The notes under the pieces are model-generated. The model did not search any database, had not been told where the DNA came from, and saw nothing but the letters and a program-made list of their open reading frames with translations. Of a stretch of 64,000 nt of DNA, positions 17,631-26,362 are shown one piece after another. A program made the translations under genes and the position numbers. Source of the stretch: Lentzea terrae (GTDB lineage Bacteria; Actinomycetota; Actinomycetes; Mycobacteriales; Pseudonocardiaceae); assembly GCF_003265345.1 (NCBI RefSeq), contig NZ_QFWW01000007.1:412157-476156 (forward strand), in the 5' to 3' direction. The stretch's first letter is position 1, and each line of letters starts with the position of its first letter.

Positions 17631-18526
17631 CACTCGCTCTGGACACCTTGGGACGCCTCGAATCGGAGGCGATCCACATCTTCCGCGAGGTCGCGGGCGA
17701 GTTCGACCGGCCGGTGATCCTCTTCTCCGGCGGCAAGGACTCGACGCTGCTGCTGCACCTCGCGATCAAGGCGTTCTACCCGGCGCCGGTGCCGTTCCCG
17801 CTGCTGCACGTCGACACCGGGCACAACTTCGACGAGGTCATCGAGTTCCGCGACCGCGTTGTCGCGCAGCACGGTCTGCGCCTGGAGGTCGCGAAGGTCC
17901 AGGACTGGATCGACGACGGCCGCCTCGAAGAGCGCCCGGACGGCACGCGCAACCCGTTGCAGACCGTGCCGCTGCTGGACTCCATCACGCAGCACAAGTT
18001 CGACGCGGTCTTCGGCGGCGGACGCCGGGACGAGGAGCGCGCTCGCGCCAAGGAGCGGATCTTCAGCCTGCGCACGGCGTTCGGCCAGTGGGACCCGAAG
18101 CGCCAGCGGCCCGAGCTGTGGAACCTCTACAACGGCCGGCACCGCCCCGGTGAGCACGTCCGCGTGTTCCCGTTGTCCAACTGGACCGAGCTCGACGTGT
18201 GGAACTACATCGAGCGCGAGGGCATCGAGCTGCCGGACATCTACTACTCGCACGAGCGCGAGGTGTTCCTGCGCGACGGCATGTGGCTCGCCGAGGGCCC
18301 GTGGGGGACCGCGCGTGAGGGCGAAACGTTGCAGCGCAAGACGGTTCGCTACCGCACGGTCGGCGACGGCTCCTGCACCGGCGCCGTCGAGTCCGACGCC
18401 GCCGACATCCACGCGGTGATCGCCGAGGTCGCCGCGTCCCGACTGACCGAGCGCGGCGCCACGCGTGCCGACGACCGGCTGTCCGAGGCCGCCATGGAAG
18501 ACCGCAAGCGGGAGGGTTACTTCTAA
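17627..18526 (+). CDS. cysD: Sulfate adenylyltransferase subunit 2 (CysD)
   Basis: Small, catalytic subunit of ATP sulfurylase, which forms APS from sulfate and ATP with the GTPase CysN. It has 299 residues and the PP-loop SGGKDST near residue 30, followed by HVDTGHNFDEV and the conserved GGGRRDEERARAKERIFSLR. It starts at ATG 17627, overlapping cysH by 4 nt, and its stop TAA directly abuts the ATG of cysN. This order (cysH-cysD-cysN) is typical of actinobacterial sulfate assimilation. Confidence 0.96.
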   Translation: MTLALDTLGRLESEAIHIFREVAGEFDRPVILFSGGKDSTLLLHLAIKAFYPAPVPFPLLHVDTGHNFDEVIEFRDRVVAQHGLRLEVAKVQDWIDDGRLEERPDGTRNPLQTVPLLDSITQHKFDAVFGGGRRDEERARAKERIFSLRTAFGQWDPKRQRPELWNLYNGRHRPGEHVRVFPLSNWTELDVWNYIEREGIELPDIYYSHEREVFLRDGMWLAEGPWGTAREGETLQRKTVRYRTVGDGSCTGAVESDAADIHAVIAEVAASRLTERGATRADDRLSEAAMEDRKREGYF

Positions 18527-19870
18527 ATGAGCGACCTGTTGAGGTTGGCCACCGCAGGCAGCGTGGACGACGGCAAGTCCACGCTCGTCGGCAGGCTGCT
18601 CTACGACACCAAGTCCGTGCTCGCCGACACGCTCGACGCCGTGCACCGCGCGAGCGCCGACCGCGGTCTCGCGACGCCGGACCTGTCGCTGCTCGTCGAC
18701 GGCCTGCGGTCGGAGCGCGAGCAGGGCATCACGATCGACGTGGCGTACCGGTACTTCGCGACGCCCAAGCGATCGTTCGTGCTCGCGGACACCCCCGGCC
18801 ACGTCCAGTACACCCGCAACACGGTGACCGGCGCGTCCACGGCGCAGCTCGCGGTCCTGCTGGTCGACGCGCGCAAGGGCGTCATCGAGCAGACTCGCCG
18901 CCACGCCGCGGTTCTCGCGCTCCTCGGTGTTCCGCGCCTTGTGCTGGCGGTCAACAAGATCGACCTCGTGAACTACGACGAGGTGACGTTCTCCCGCATC
19001 GCGAAGGAGTTCACGGCGCACGCGACCGCTCTCGGCTACACCGAGGACGCCGTGGTCGAGATCCCGGTGTCCGCGCTGGCCGGCGACAACGTCGTGGAGA
19101 AGTCCGCGAACACGCCGTGGTACGAGGGCCCGACCCTGTTGGAGCACCTGGAGAACGTGCCGGTCGAGCCCGACCCGCACGACGCGCCGTTCCGCTTCCC
19201 GGTGCAGTACGTGATCCGCCCGCGCACCGCCGAGCACCTCGACTACCGCGGCTACGCCGGTCTGGTGGCCGCGGGCACGGTCAAGCCGGGCGACGAGATC
19301 GTCGTGCTGCCGTCGGGTCGCCGCACGACCGTCACGAAGATCGACACAGCGGACGGCGAACTGGCCGAAGCCGCTGCGGGCCAGTCGGTAACACTGCTGC
19401 TGGCCGACGACATCGACATCTCGCGCGGCGACCTGATCGCCTCCGCGGGCAACGCGCCGACCGTCACGGACGACTTCGAGGCCACGCTGTGCTGGCTCGC
19501 GGAGAAGTCGCTGCGGCCCGGCGCCCGAGTTCTCGTCAAGCACGGCACGCGCACCGTGCAGGCGATGGTCACCGAGCTGCGCGACCGCTTCGACGAGCAG
19601 AAGCTGTCCAGTGTGGACAGCCCGGCTTCGTTGGAGCTGAACGAGATCGGCCGAGTGGCTCTGCGCCTGGCAGAGCCCGTTCCGCTGGACGACTACAGCT
19701 TCAGCCGGCGCACCGGGTCCTTCCTGGTGATCGACGTGAGCGACGGCTCCACGCTCGCCGCCGGTCTGGTCGGGGCTCCGCTGCCGCTGCTTGAGGACGG
19801 CGTGGAGAGCTGTACCGGGGGTAGCGCCGCTGCCCCCGACACCCACGCCCTCGTCTCCCCCGGTCCCTGA
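18527..19870 (+). CDS. cysN: Sulfate adenylyltransferase subunit 1, GTPase (CysN)
   Basis: GTP-binding regulatory subunit of ATP sulfurylase; GTP hydrolysis drives APS synthesis. It has 447 residues with EF-Tu-like G motifs: G1 GSVDDGKST, G3 DTPGHVQYTRN, G4 NKIDLV, plus beta-barrel domains II and III. There is no CysC kinase domain fused to the C-terminus, in contrast to some mycobacterial CysNC proteins; this agrees with the APS reductase type of CysH. The gene directly follows cysD. Confidence 0.96.
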   Translation: MSDLLRLATAGSVDDGKSTLVGRLLYDTKSVLADTLDAVHRASADRGLATPDLSLLVDGLRSEREQGITIDVAYRYFATPKRSFVLADTPGHVQYTRNTVTGASTAQLAVLLVDARKGVIEQTRRHAAVLALLGVPRLVLAVNKIDLVNYDEVTFSRIAKEFTAHATALGYTEDAVVEIPVSALAGDNVVEKSANTPWYEGPTLLEHLENVPVEPDPHDAPFRFPVQYVIRPRTAEHLDYRGYAGLVAAGTVKPGDEIVVLPSGRRTTVTKIDTADGELAEAAAGQSVTLLLADDIDISRGDLIASAGNAPTVTDDFEATLCWLAEKSLRPGARVLVKHGTRTVQAMVTELRDRFDEQKLSSVDSPASLELNEIGRVALRLAEPVPLDDYSFSRRTGSFLVIDVSDGSTLAAGLVGAPLPLLEDGVESCTGGSAAAPDTHALVSPGP

Positions 19871-19884
19871 AAGGCCAACCAGTC

Positions 19885-20934
19885 GTGAACCTCAAGCCCG
19901 CCGTTGCCGTCGCACTCATCGCCCTGACAGCACTTTCCGGTTGCAGCCGCGCCGGGTCCAGCGACACTCCCGCCGCCCAGTCGAAGGGCGCAGCGGCCGA
20001 GGTTCGCGTCGGCTACTTCCCGAACGTCACGCACGCCGCCGCGTTGATCGGTGTGGAGAAGGAGCTCTTCAAGAAGGAGCTCGGCTCCACCAAACTGACG
20101 ACGCAGACGTTCAACGCCGGCCCTGACGAGGTCAACGCGCTGCTCGGCGAGTCCCTCGACATCGCCTACATCGGCTCGGGCCCGGCGATCAACGCGTACT
20201 CGAAGTCGAAGGGTGAGGCGGTCCGGCTGATCGCGGGCGCGACGTCGGGTGGCGCGCAGCTCGTCACCAAGCCCGAGATCAACTCGATCGAGGACCTCAA
20301 GGGCAAGACGATCGCGACGCCGCAGCTCGGCAACACCCAGGACGTCTCGCTGAAGAAGTACCTGGCGGAGAAGGGCCTCACCGGTCAGGTCACCGTGACG
20401 AACGTGGAGAACGCCGCGTCGCTCGACCTGTTCAAGAAGGGCGAGATCGCTGCTACCTGGTCGCCGCAGCCGTGGTCGGCGCGGATCGTCGCCGAGGCGG
20501 GCGGCAAGGTGCTGATCGACGAGAAGACCCTCTGGGAGGGCGGGCAGTTCCCGACCACCGTGATCATCGTGCGGACGAAGTTCCTGCAGGAGCACCCGGA
20601 GACGGTCGAGGCAGTGCTGAAGGGTCACGTCGCGGCGATCGACTGGGCCAAGGCGAACAAGGACGACGCGAAGAAGACCGTGAACGCGGCGCTGGAGAAG
20701 CTCACCTCCAAGAAGCTCGGTGACAAGGTCCTCGACGCCGCGTGGGACAACATCGAGCTCACGACCGACGCGCAGGCCAAGACCTTCCCGCAGCTCGCGA
20801 AGGACGCCGTGACCGCCGGCGTGGCCAAGGAGGCCGCGAACGTCGCCGGGTACGCCGACTTCACGCTGCTGAACAAGGTCCTGCAGGCGCAGGGCAAGCC
20901 GCAGGTCCAAGCAGCGGGCCTGGACAAGAAGTAG
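19885..20934 (+). CDS. ssuA: ABC transporter substrate-binding lipoprotein (aliphatic sulfonate/SsuA-like)
   Basis: Extracytoplasmic lipoprotein of 349 residues. The N-terminus has a signal sequence with lipobox LSGC (LTALSGCSRAG). The remainder is an SsuA/NMT1-like periplasmic-binding fold: VRVGYFPNVTHAAALIG, FNAGPDEVNALLGESLDIAYIGSGPA and LKGKTIATPQLGNTQDV. The start is GTG 19885, 14 nt after cysN. It lies with an ATPase and permease in the sulfur operon, so it probably binds an organic sulfonate or sulfate ester. A role in sulfate import is possible. Confidence 0.85.
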   Translation: MNLKPAVAVALIALTALSGCSRAGSSDTPAAQSKGAAAEVRVGYFPNVTHAAALIGVEKELFKKELGSTKLTTQTFNAGPDEVNALLGESLDIAYIGSGPAINAYSKSKGEAVRLIAGATSGGAQLVTKPEINSIEDLKGKTIATPQLGNTQDVSLKKYLAEKGLTGQVTVTNVENAASLDLFKKGEIAATWSPQPWSARIVAEAGGKVLIDEKTLWEGGQFPTTVIIVRTKFLQEHPETVEAVLKGHVAAIDWAKANKDDAKKTVNAALEKLTSKKLGDKVLDAAWDNIELTTDAQAKTFPQLAKDAVTAGVAKEAANVAGYADFTLLNKVLQAQGKPQVQAAGLDKK

Positions 20935-20966
20935 TTCACGAGACGTTGAGGGGAAGGCACACGACC

Positions 20967-21743
20967 ATGACCGCCACGCTCGAGACCACTGTTCTGTCCA
21001 CTGTGGATACCGCTGTCGAACTGGCCGGCGTTCGCAAGGTGTTCGGCCACGGCAACTCGGCCGTGGTGGCGCTCGACGGGGTCGACCTGAAGGTCAAGCC
21101 CGGTGAGTTCGTGTGCCTTCTCGGCGCGTCGGGCTGCGGCAAGAGCACGCTGCTGAACATCGTCGCCGGCCTGGACGGCGCGACGTCGGGCTCGTTGCAG
21201 CTCAACACGTCGCGCCCGGCCGTGATGTTCCAGGAGCCTGCTTTGATGCCGTGGCTCACCGCCGCCCGCAACGTCGAACTGGCGCTGCGCTTCGCCGGCG
21301 TCGGCCGCCTGGCCCGCAAGCGTCGCGCGCTGGAGCTGCTCGAACTGGTGCGGCTTGGCGACGTCGCGGATAAGCGTCCGCACGAGCTGTCCGGTGGCAT
21401 GCGCCAGCGCGTGGCCCTGGCGCGTGCGCTGGCGTCCACCACCGTGTCGGCTGACGGTTCTCCTGCTTTGCTGCTGATGGACGAGCCGTTCGCCGCGTTG
21501 GACGCCATCACGCGTGACGTCCTGCAGAGCGAGCTTCTGCGCGTGTGGGAGACCACGAACACCGCGATCATCTTCGTGACGCACGACGTCCGCGAGGCCG
21601 TGCGCCTCGGTCAGCGCGTTGTGCTGCTGTCCTCGCGTCCGGGCCGCGTCGTGCGTGAGTGGGACGTCACGGACTCCTCCAACACTGTTCTCGACGAGAT
21701 CAACACCCACCTGCGAGAGGTCATCAGTGGGCACGCCGTCTGA
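20967..21743 (+). CDS. ssuB: ABC transporter ATP-binding protein (SsuB-like)
   Basis: Cytoplasmic ATPase of the importer, 258 residues. Walker A is GASGCGKST, the Q-loop FQEPALMPW, the signature LSGGMRQR, Walker B LLLMDEP and the switch histidine is in FVTHDVREA. These are typical of the NitT/TauT (sulfonate/taurine) ATPase family. ATG 20967 follows GGGGAAGG. Its 3' end overlaps the permease gene by 17 nt, so the two subunits are translationally coupled. Confidence 0.9.
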   Translation: MTATLETTVLSTVDTAVELAGVRKVFGHGNSAVVALDGVDLKVKPGEFVCLLGASGCGKSTLLNIVAGLDGATSGSLQLNTSRPAVMFQEPALMPWLTAARNVELALRFAGVGRLARKRRALELLELVRLGDVADKRPHELSGGMRQRVALARALASTTVSADGSPALLLMDEPFAALDAITRDVLQSELLRVWETTNTAIIFVTHDVREAVRLGQRVVLLSSRPGRVVREWDVTDSSNTVLDEINTHLREVISGHAV

Positions 21744-22599
21744 CACGATCGACAAGGTCGGCGCCGGCCTCGACGCACTGGACGTGCCCGTCGAGGCGCA
21801 CAAGCCGCCTTTGTGGCGCCGTTTCCTGAAGACCGGTGTGCCACCGATCATCGCGTTCGCACTGCTCCTGGGCGTGTGGCAGGCGCTGTGGGCCTCGGCG
21901 ATCCTGCCGGAGTTCCAGCTGCCCGCCCCGGTCAACGTGTGGAACGAGCTCGTGCGTTCGATCTCCACCGGCGAGGCCTTCGGCATCCTGTGGACCTCGT
22001 TGCACCGCGCGGTGTTCGGGTTCATCGCCGCTGTGCTGATCGCGACCCCGCTGGGCCTGTTGATCGCCAAGGTCCGCGTGGTGCGCGCGGCGATCGGGTC
22101 GCTGCTGACCGGTCTGCAGTCGCTGCCTTCGGTGGCCTGGGTGCCGGCGGCGATCCTGTGGTTCGGCGTGACGCCGTCCACGATCTACTTCGTGGTGCTG
22201 ATGGGGTCCGTGCCGTCGATCGCCAACGGTCTGGTGGCCGGGATCGACCAGATTCCGCCTTTGCTACCGCGCGTTGGCCGGGCGTTGGGGGCCGGGCGGC
22301 TGGCTTCCGCGCGGCACATCCTGTTGCCTGCTGCTTTGCCGGGGTACTTGGCCGGTCTGAAGCAGGGCTGGGCGTTCTCGTGGCGCTCGCTGATGGCCGC
22401 GGAGATCATCGCGACCTCGCCTCAGCTGGGTGTCGGGCTCGGTCAGTACCTGCACAACGGCTCGTCGTTGAACGACATCAACATGGTGATCGCGGCGATC
22501 TTCCTGATCCTGTTGGTGGGTATCGGGATCGAGCTGATGCTGTTCCGGCCGTTGGAGCGCGCTGTGCTCCGGGCCCGTGGCTTGACGGGGGCGCTGTGA
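21727..22599 (+). CDS. ssuC: ABC transporter permease (SsuC-like)
   Basis: Integral membrane permease of 290 residues, with the EAA-loop region around IPPLLPRVGRALGAGRLASARHILLPAALPG. About six hydrophobic helices are visible: for example IIAFALLLGVWQALWASAIL, FGFIAAVLIATPLGLLIA, IYFVVLMGSVPSIANGLV and IAAIFLILLVGIGIELMLF. The GTG start at 21727 overlaps the ATPase gene by 17 nt, and its stop overlaps the chelatase gene by 4 nt. It forms the channel of the sulfonate-type transporter. Confidence 0.9.
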   Translation: MGTPSDTIDKVGAGLDALDVPVEAHKPPLWRRFLKTGVPPIIAFALLLGVWQALWASAILPEFQLPAPVNVWNELVRSISTGEAFGILWTSLHRAVFGFIAAVLIATPLGLLIAKVRVVRAAIGSLLTGLQSLPSVAWVPAAILWFGVTPSTIYFVVLMGSVPSIANGLVAGIDQIPPLLPRVGRALGAGRLASARHILLPAALPGYLAGLKQGWAFSWRSLMAAEIIATSPQLGVGLGQYLHNGSSLNDINMVIAAIFLILLVGIGIELMLFRPLERAVLRARGLTGAL

Positions 22600-23291
22600 T
22601 CCCGCTTGTCGCTGTCGCACATGGCAGCCGTGATCCTCGTTCGGCGGCTTCGATCCATGCTCTGTTGGACGTGGTGCGGTCGTTGCGTCCTGAGCTCGAC
22701 GTTCGCGGCTGCTTCCTCGACCTGTGCGCGCCCAGGTTGAGCGATGTGCTGCGCGGCCCCTCAGTTGTCGTGCCTTTGTTGCTGGGCAAGGCTTATCACG
22801 CACGGGTCGACGTACCGGCCGCCGTTGCCGAGTCACGCGTGCCTGCCGTGGTCAGCGACGTCCTGGGGCCGGATCCACGACTGGAGTCGGCGGCTCTGCG
22901 GCGGCTTTCCGAGGCGGGGATCGACTTCGATGACCGGTCGCTGGGCGTGGTGCTGGCCGGTGCCGGGTCCTCGCACGCGCCGGCGAACGAGGCCGTCGCG
23001 AAGGTGGCCCGGCGCTGGGCTCGCGAGTCCGGGTGGGCCGGGGTCGAGGCGGCGTTCGCGTCGATCGCGTCGCCCACCGTGCCCGAGGCGATCGAGCGGT
23101 TGCGGATGAGGGGAGCCACGAAGATCGCGGTGGCGTTCTGGTTCCTCGCGCCGGGGTTGTTGCCGGACAAGGTCGCCGCGCTGGCCGGAGATGCTGTGGT
23201 GGCACGGCCGTTGGGTGACGACGTCGAGGTCGCACAGCTCGTGCTGGACCGATACGACGAGGCGTTGGCACGCCAAACGGTGGCTGCCTGA
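22596..23291 (+). CDS. Sirohydrochlorin ferrochelatase/CbiX-like protein
   Basis: Inserts Fe2+ (or Co2+) into sirohydrochlorin; in this operon it supplies siroheme for sulfite reductase. It has 231 residues and the CbiX signature VAVAHGSRDPRSAASI at the N-terminus, with the catalytic His in AHGS. The second half (GAGSSHAPANEAVAKVARR) repeats the fold, as in long CbiX proteins. The GTG at 22596 overlaps the permease gene by 4 nt, so it is translationally coupled and ends the operon. The same partner is found next to sirA/cysH in mycobacteria. Confidence 0.88.
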   Translation: MIPLVAVAHGSRDPRSAASIHALLDVVRSLRPELDVRGCFLDLCAPRLSDVLRGPSVVVPLLLGKAYHARVDVPAAVAESRVPAVVSDVLGPDPRLESAALRRLSEAGIDFDDRSLGVVLAGAGSSHAPANEAVAKVARRWARESGWAGVEAAFASIASPTVPEAIERLRMRGATKIAVAFWFLAPGLLPDKVAALAGDAVVARPLGDDVEVAQLVLDRYDEALARQTVAA

Positions 23292-23356
23292 CCGATTCGC
23301 CCCGTCCAGACCCTTCAGCGTGGTACTAACTCCCAAATCAGCACTTGGGGGGCGAC

Positions 23357-23830
23357 GTGTCCGACGACTACCCGCGCAGCGACAACTCGTCGCACCACGA
23401 CAGTTTCAGCCCGCGGGACGGCTTCTACGACGGCACGCCCAACGACGCGCATGATCTCTTCCCAGCCCATGGTCTGTCCCACGACGGCACCGCCGACGAC
23501 GCTGATGATGTGTTCCACGACTCCGCGATCCCACGGCGCCGGAGCGGGCGACACGGGCGGGCCGGCCTGTCCGGGGCTCCGGGCTGGGTCAAGGCGTTCG
23601 TGTCCCTCGGCTCGCTCCTCGCGGTGGCGGGCATGGCCGTCATCTTCCTCAGCGTGCTGGGCGTGCTGGACACGGCGCCGCCGATCAGCGGCAGCGCGGG
23701 CTTCCCGCCGATGGAGGGGCTGTCCCTGGAGCTGAGTCCGGACGTGAAGCTCGGTTTTGGGCTGTTCGTCGCCGGGTTCGTGCTGAACGCGATCGGCGCG
23801 ATCGCCCAGGGCATCTGGTCGCGGCGCTGA
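23357..23830 (+). CDS. Hypothetical membrane protein with acidic N-terminus
   Basis: A 157-residue protein starting at GTG 23357 (GGGGGG at 23347-23352). The first 65 residues are rich in Asp, His, Ser and Asn (DDYPRSDNSSHHD, GTPNDAHDLF), i.e. hydrophilic and disordered. Two transmembrane segments follow: VKAFVSLGSLLAVAGMAVIF (about 82-101) and FGLFVAGFVLNAIGAIAQGI (about 135-154). No family was recognised. It lies 65 nt after the sulfur operon. Confidence 0.6.
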   Translation: MSDDYPRSDNSSHHDSFSPRDGFYDGTPNDAHDLFPAHGLSHDGTADDADDVFHDSAIPRRRSGRHGRAGLSGAPGWVKAFVSLGSLLAVAGMAVIFLSVLGVLDTAPPISGSAGFPPMEGLSLELSPDVKLGFGLFVAGFVLNAIGAIAQGIWSRR

Positions 23831-23891
23831 GCCAGCTCGCCGCCTGATCACCTGAACGAGAACTGTCGGTGTCGCCTGCGATCCTGTTTGG

Positions 23892-24398
23892 ATGCATATG
23901 TTCGTCGACGAGACCGAACGCGGTGGTCACCTGCTGGCCGCGACGCTCGTCGCTCCCGCCGCACTGCACTCGACCCGGTCGCTGATGCGGAGTCTCCTCC
24001 TGCCCGGCGAGCGGCGAGTGCACTTCAAGTCCGAGAAGGACAGCCGCCGCAAGTTCATCGTGTCGCGCCTCGTTGATCGAACCTTCGAAGTCATCGTGGT
24101 TGCCAGCAGTGAGAAGGGCGATTCCGCGCGAGCCGTTCTGCTGGAACGACTGGTGACCGAGGCGATCGACCGGGGAGTCAGCCGGCTCGTTCTCGACTCC
24201 CGTGATCATGCGGGCAACGGCCGCGACCGTGTGGTCCTCGCGCGCACGAAAGCCCGTGACGCGGGCATCGTCTACGAGCACATCCAGTCGTCCGCGGAAC
24301 CCGCGCTCTGGGTGAGCGACGCGGTCGCCTGGTGCATCGGCGCCGGCGGCGACTGGGTACGGCGGGTCAATCCCCTGGTGACGCGCATCGAGCCCTGA
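23892..24398 (+). CDS. DUF3800-like protein (predicted RNase H-fold hydrolase)
   Basis: A 168-residue protein beginning MHMFVDETERGGHLLAA, with the DUF3800-type opening in which an acidic residue (here D6/E7) follows a hydrophobic strand. Further candidate acidic residues lie in RLVLDSRDHAG (a D..D motif) and VYEHIQSSAEPALWVSDAVAWCIG. The late acidic site is consistent with a DEDD-type nuclease or hydrolase, but no activity can be claimed. Start codons at 23892 and 23898 are both possible; no Shine-Dalgarno site is visible. Confidence 0.6.
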   Translation: MHMFVDETERGGHLLAATLVAPAALHSTRSLMRSLLLPGERRVHFKSEKDSRRKFIVSRLVDRTFEVIVVASSEKGDSARAVLLERLVTEAIDRGVSRLVLDSRDHAGNGRDRVVLARTKARDAGIVYEHIQSSAEPALWVSDAVAWCIGAGGDWVRRVNPLVTRIEP

Positions 24399-24681
24399 AA
24401 AGCGCGAAGCCCAGGCAGCAACCGTCCGGAAGCGCACCTGGGCTCACTTCCTCCACCTAGTGGCGGAGGCGATGAACTCAGCATAGCACATTTGAGCCCA
24501 ACCGCTGTTGCCCCGCAAAGCCCAGCGAAGGTCCACTTCCGACCACCGCCACAAGATCGAACACACAGCGCCGTTCGGGCGATGTGAAGTGTGAACTGTT
24601 GACGTGAAACCTACTCATGAGTAGTCAGGTGATTGCGCCGCGTGCTGGAAATGTCCCTCGTCCACTCATCGGGGAGAGGTC
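24399..24681. other. Intergenic spacer with inverted repeats
   Basis: A 283-nt gap with no gene. It contains AGCCCAGG (24408-24415) facing CCTGGGCT (24437-24444) and CCTCC/GGAGG arms near 24451-24470, both without a U tract. The remainder (24480-24660) is comparatively AT-rich and probably carries the promoter of the downstream secreted-protein gene. Confidence 0.35.
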
Positions 24682-25293
24682 ATGAAGCTAGCCGGAATCC
24701 TGCTACTGGTACCGATGCTGATGTTCTCAGCCACCACCCACGCGTCAGCCGCACCGCAGACCGTCACCTACAAGCTCCGGGCGAGCGCCGCCGGGCAGTC
24801 GTCGGACTTCACGCTCGACCAGGGCGTCGACGCATCGGCACCCGCGAGTGTCGCCCCCAACGGCGCCGTCAAGGTCACCATCGACCCCGCGCCCAACAAG
24901 ATCCCCGCCGAGGCCGGTGGCCGGCAGGTGCGGGAGATCAAGGGGCTGGCGCTCAAGCTGCCGGTGCCGGGCAACTCGAAGTTCCAGTCCGCGTCGCTGT
25001 CGGGCGGTGCCGGGCTGGGTGGCACGCCGACGGTTGCCTTGCAGGGCAACGACGTTGTGCTGAGCGTGCCCGGTCCGATCAAGGGTGGTGCGGACTTCGA
25101 GCTGCCGACCGTCACGATCAACCTGCAGGCCGGCGGCACCGGCACGATCACCACGAAGCTGGGCGGCACCAGCTACGACGCGCCCGGCCTCACCTTCACC
25201 GCCGTGGTCACGGTCATCGGGTTCCCGGTCAACGCGGCCGCGAAGGGCTACCCGGACCCCAACCCCGTCCTGACGACCACCACGATCGGCTGA
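24682..25293 (+). CDS. Secreted hypothetical protein
   Basis: A 203-residue protein with a Sec signal peptide (MKLAGILLLVPMLMFSATTHASAAPQ; cleavage after SAA). ATG 24682 is preceded by GGGGAGAGGTC. The mature part is rich in Gly, Val, Ala, Asn and Thr and reads as alternating beta strands: VTYKLRASAAGQSSDFTLDQ, GGTGTITTKLGG and PGLTFTAVVTVIGFPVN. This suggests an all-beta fold like an immunoglobulin-type or cyclase/lipocalin-like secreted domain. No family was recognised. It converges on the MarR gene, with a hairpin terminator between them. Confidence 0.7.
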   Translation: MKLAGILLLVPMLMFSATTHASAAPQTVTYKLRASAAGQSSDFTLDQGVDASAPASVAPNGAVKVTIDPAPNKIPAEAGGRQVREIKGLALKLPVPGNSKFQSASLSGGAGLGGTPTVALQGNDVVLSVPGPIKGGADFELPTVTINLQAGGTGTITTKLGGTSYDAPGLTFTAVVTVIGFPVNAAAKGYPDPNPVLTTTTIG

Positions 25294-25297
25294 AAAC

Positions 25298-25328
25298 CCT
25301 GATGCCCCAACCCCTGCCGGGCATCAGG
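25298..25328 (-). terminator. Hairpin terminator of the MarR/DJ-1 operon
   Basis: CCTGATGCCC and GGGCATCAGG form a 10-bp stem with an 11-nt loop. On the minus strand the stem is followed by GTTTTCA, a short U tract. The stem overlaps the MarR stop codon, and it can also stop transcription from the convergent secreted-protein gene. Confidence 0.7.
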
Positions 25329-25758
25329 AGATAGCCGCGATCAGTTTGGTCATCGTGGCGAGCGTCGTGCGCAGGTCCTCCAACGGGACCTGCGCACTGA
25401 CGCGGTTCGCGAACTCGTGCTGCGCCTCCCGCAACCGCGCGATGGCGGCAAAGCCCTCGGCCGTGGGCCGCACGAGCTTCGCGCGTTGATGGGCGGGGTT
25501 CGGCAGGTACTCCGCCAAACCCTTGTCCACCAACAGGTCCGCGATCCGCTGCACCGACTGACGAGCCAGCCCCATCTCCCGCGCGGTGCCGGAGACCGAC
25601 AACGGCTCGCGCAGCACCGCGCCCAGCACCTGCCACCACGCCGCGGTCAGGCCGACAGGCTTGGTCATCACCTCGGCCGCGTCCAGAAAAGCCCCGTAGA
25701 GCCGAAAAGTACGCATCACGACGTCGGTGAGGACGTCACCCGCTTCAGTCCTGGACAC
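25324..25758 (-). CDS. MarR-family transcriptional regulator
   Basis: Winged-helix repressor of 144 residues. The MarR core runs through TAAWWQVLGAVLREPLSVSGTAREMGLARQSVQRIADLLVDKGL (about 39-82; recognition helix ARQSVQRIADLL) and then the wing NPAHQRAKLVRPT. It overlaps the upstream DJ-1/PfpI gene by 14 nt, so both are on one transcript. It most likely binds the two palindromes between the DJ-1 gene and the enoyl-CoA hydratase gene. The ligand is unknown. Confidence 0.9.
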   Translation of the reverse strand: MSRTEAGDVLTDVVMRTFRLYGAFLDAAEVMTKPVGLTAAWWQVLGAVLREPLSVSGTAREMGLARQSVQRIADLLVDKGLAEYLPNPAHQRAKLVRPTAEGFAAIARLREAQHEFANRVSAQVPLEDLRTTLATMTKLIAAIS

Positions 25759-26362
25759 TCGCCATCAGCCTCTCGAACGCCGCCATGCTGTCGTCGCGGT
25801 ACAACTCGTACCAGGCGTCGACGGTCTGCGACCGGTAGGCCTCCAGTTCGAGCAGCACCTCGCGGGTCCACTCCAACGCGCTCGCACCGCCCGCCGTGAT
25901 CACGCCCTGGTCCCGCACGGCCCGCGCGTCCTGGTACAGCTCCGAACCACCGTAGGAACCGAGCTCGCCGGGGAAGTTCGACGTGTGCTTGACGTCGTCC
26001 AGCAACCCTTCGCGCGCCAGCCCGATCGTCGCGCCGCAGATCGCCGCCACCGGCTTGCCCGCCTCCCGGAACCGCCGCGCGAGCTTGCCCAGAGCCGCGT
26101 TCTGTCCCGCCTCCCACGAGTCGCTGCCGATCAGCAGCAGCATCGCGGCGTCGTCCAAAGACACGTCCTCGACCGTCACGTCCGGCAGCATCCGCACACC
26201 ACCAGCAGTCCGCACCGGCTCCGCGGACGAGGCCGCGGTCTTGATCTCGTAGCGACCCGGCTGCTGCTGGAACGCCTGGATGTTGATCTGGGCGGCCGCG
26301 TGGCCGTACTCCCAGTCCGAAAGCCCGTCGACCAGAGCGAGGTACACCGTCTGCGTTGTCAT
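25745..26362 (-). CDS. DJ-1/PfpI-family protein
   Basis: Cytoplasmic protein of 205 residues in the glutamine-amidotransferase-like DJ-1/PfpI superfamily. The nucleophile elbow is AAICGATIGLA, with Cys in the usual AxCxG setting; VYLALVDGLSDWEYG at the N-terminus contains the conserved Asp/Glu region. Members act as proteases, deglycases or isonitrile hydratases, and the specific role is not determinable. It is first in a two-gene operon with MarR. Its ATG (26362) overlaps the first operator palindrome, which suggests direct repression by the MarR. Confidence 0.85.
   Translation of the reverse strand: MTTQTVYLALVDGLSDWEYGHAAAQINIQAFQQQPGRYEIKTAASSAEPVRTAGGVRMLPDVTVEDVSLDDAAMLLLIGSDSWEAGQNAALGKLARRFREAGKPVAAICGATIGLAREGLLDDVKHTSNFPGELGSYGGSELYQDARAVRDQGVITAGGASALEWTREVLLELEAYRSQTVDAWYELYRDDSMAAFERLMASVQD

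Noticed and set aside
24408..24444. AGCCCAGG/CCTGGGCT inverted repeat as a rho-independent terminator
   Set aside because: The loop is 21 nt and no U tract follows. It was kept only as part of the spacer description.
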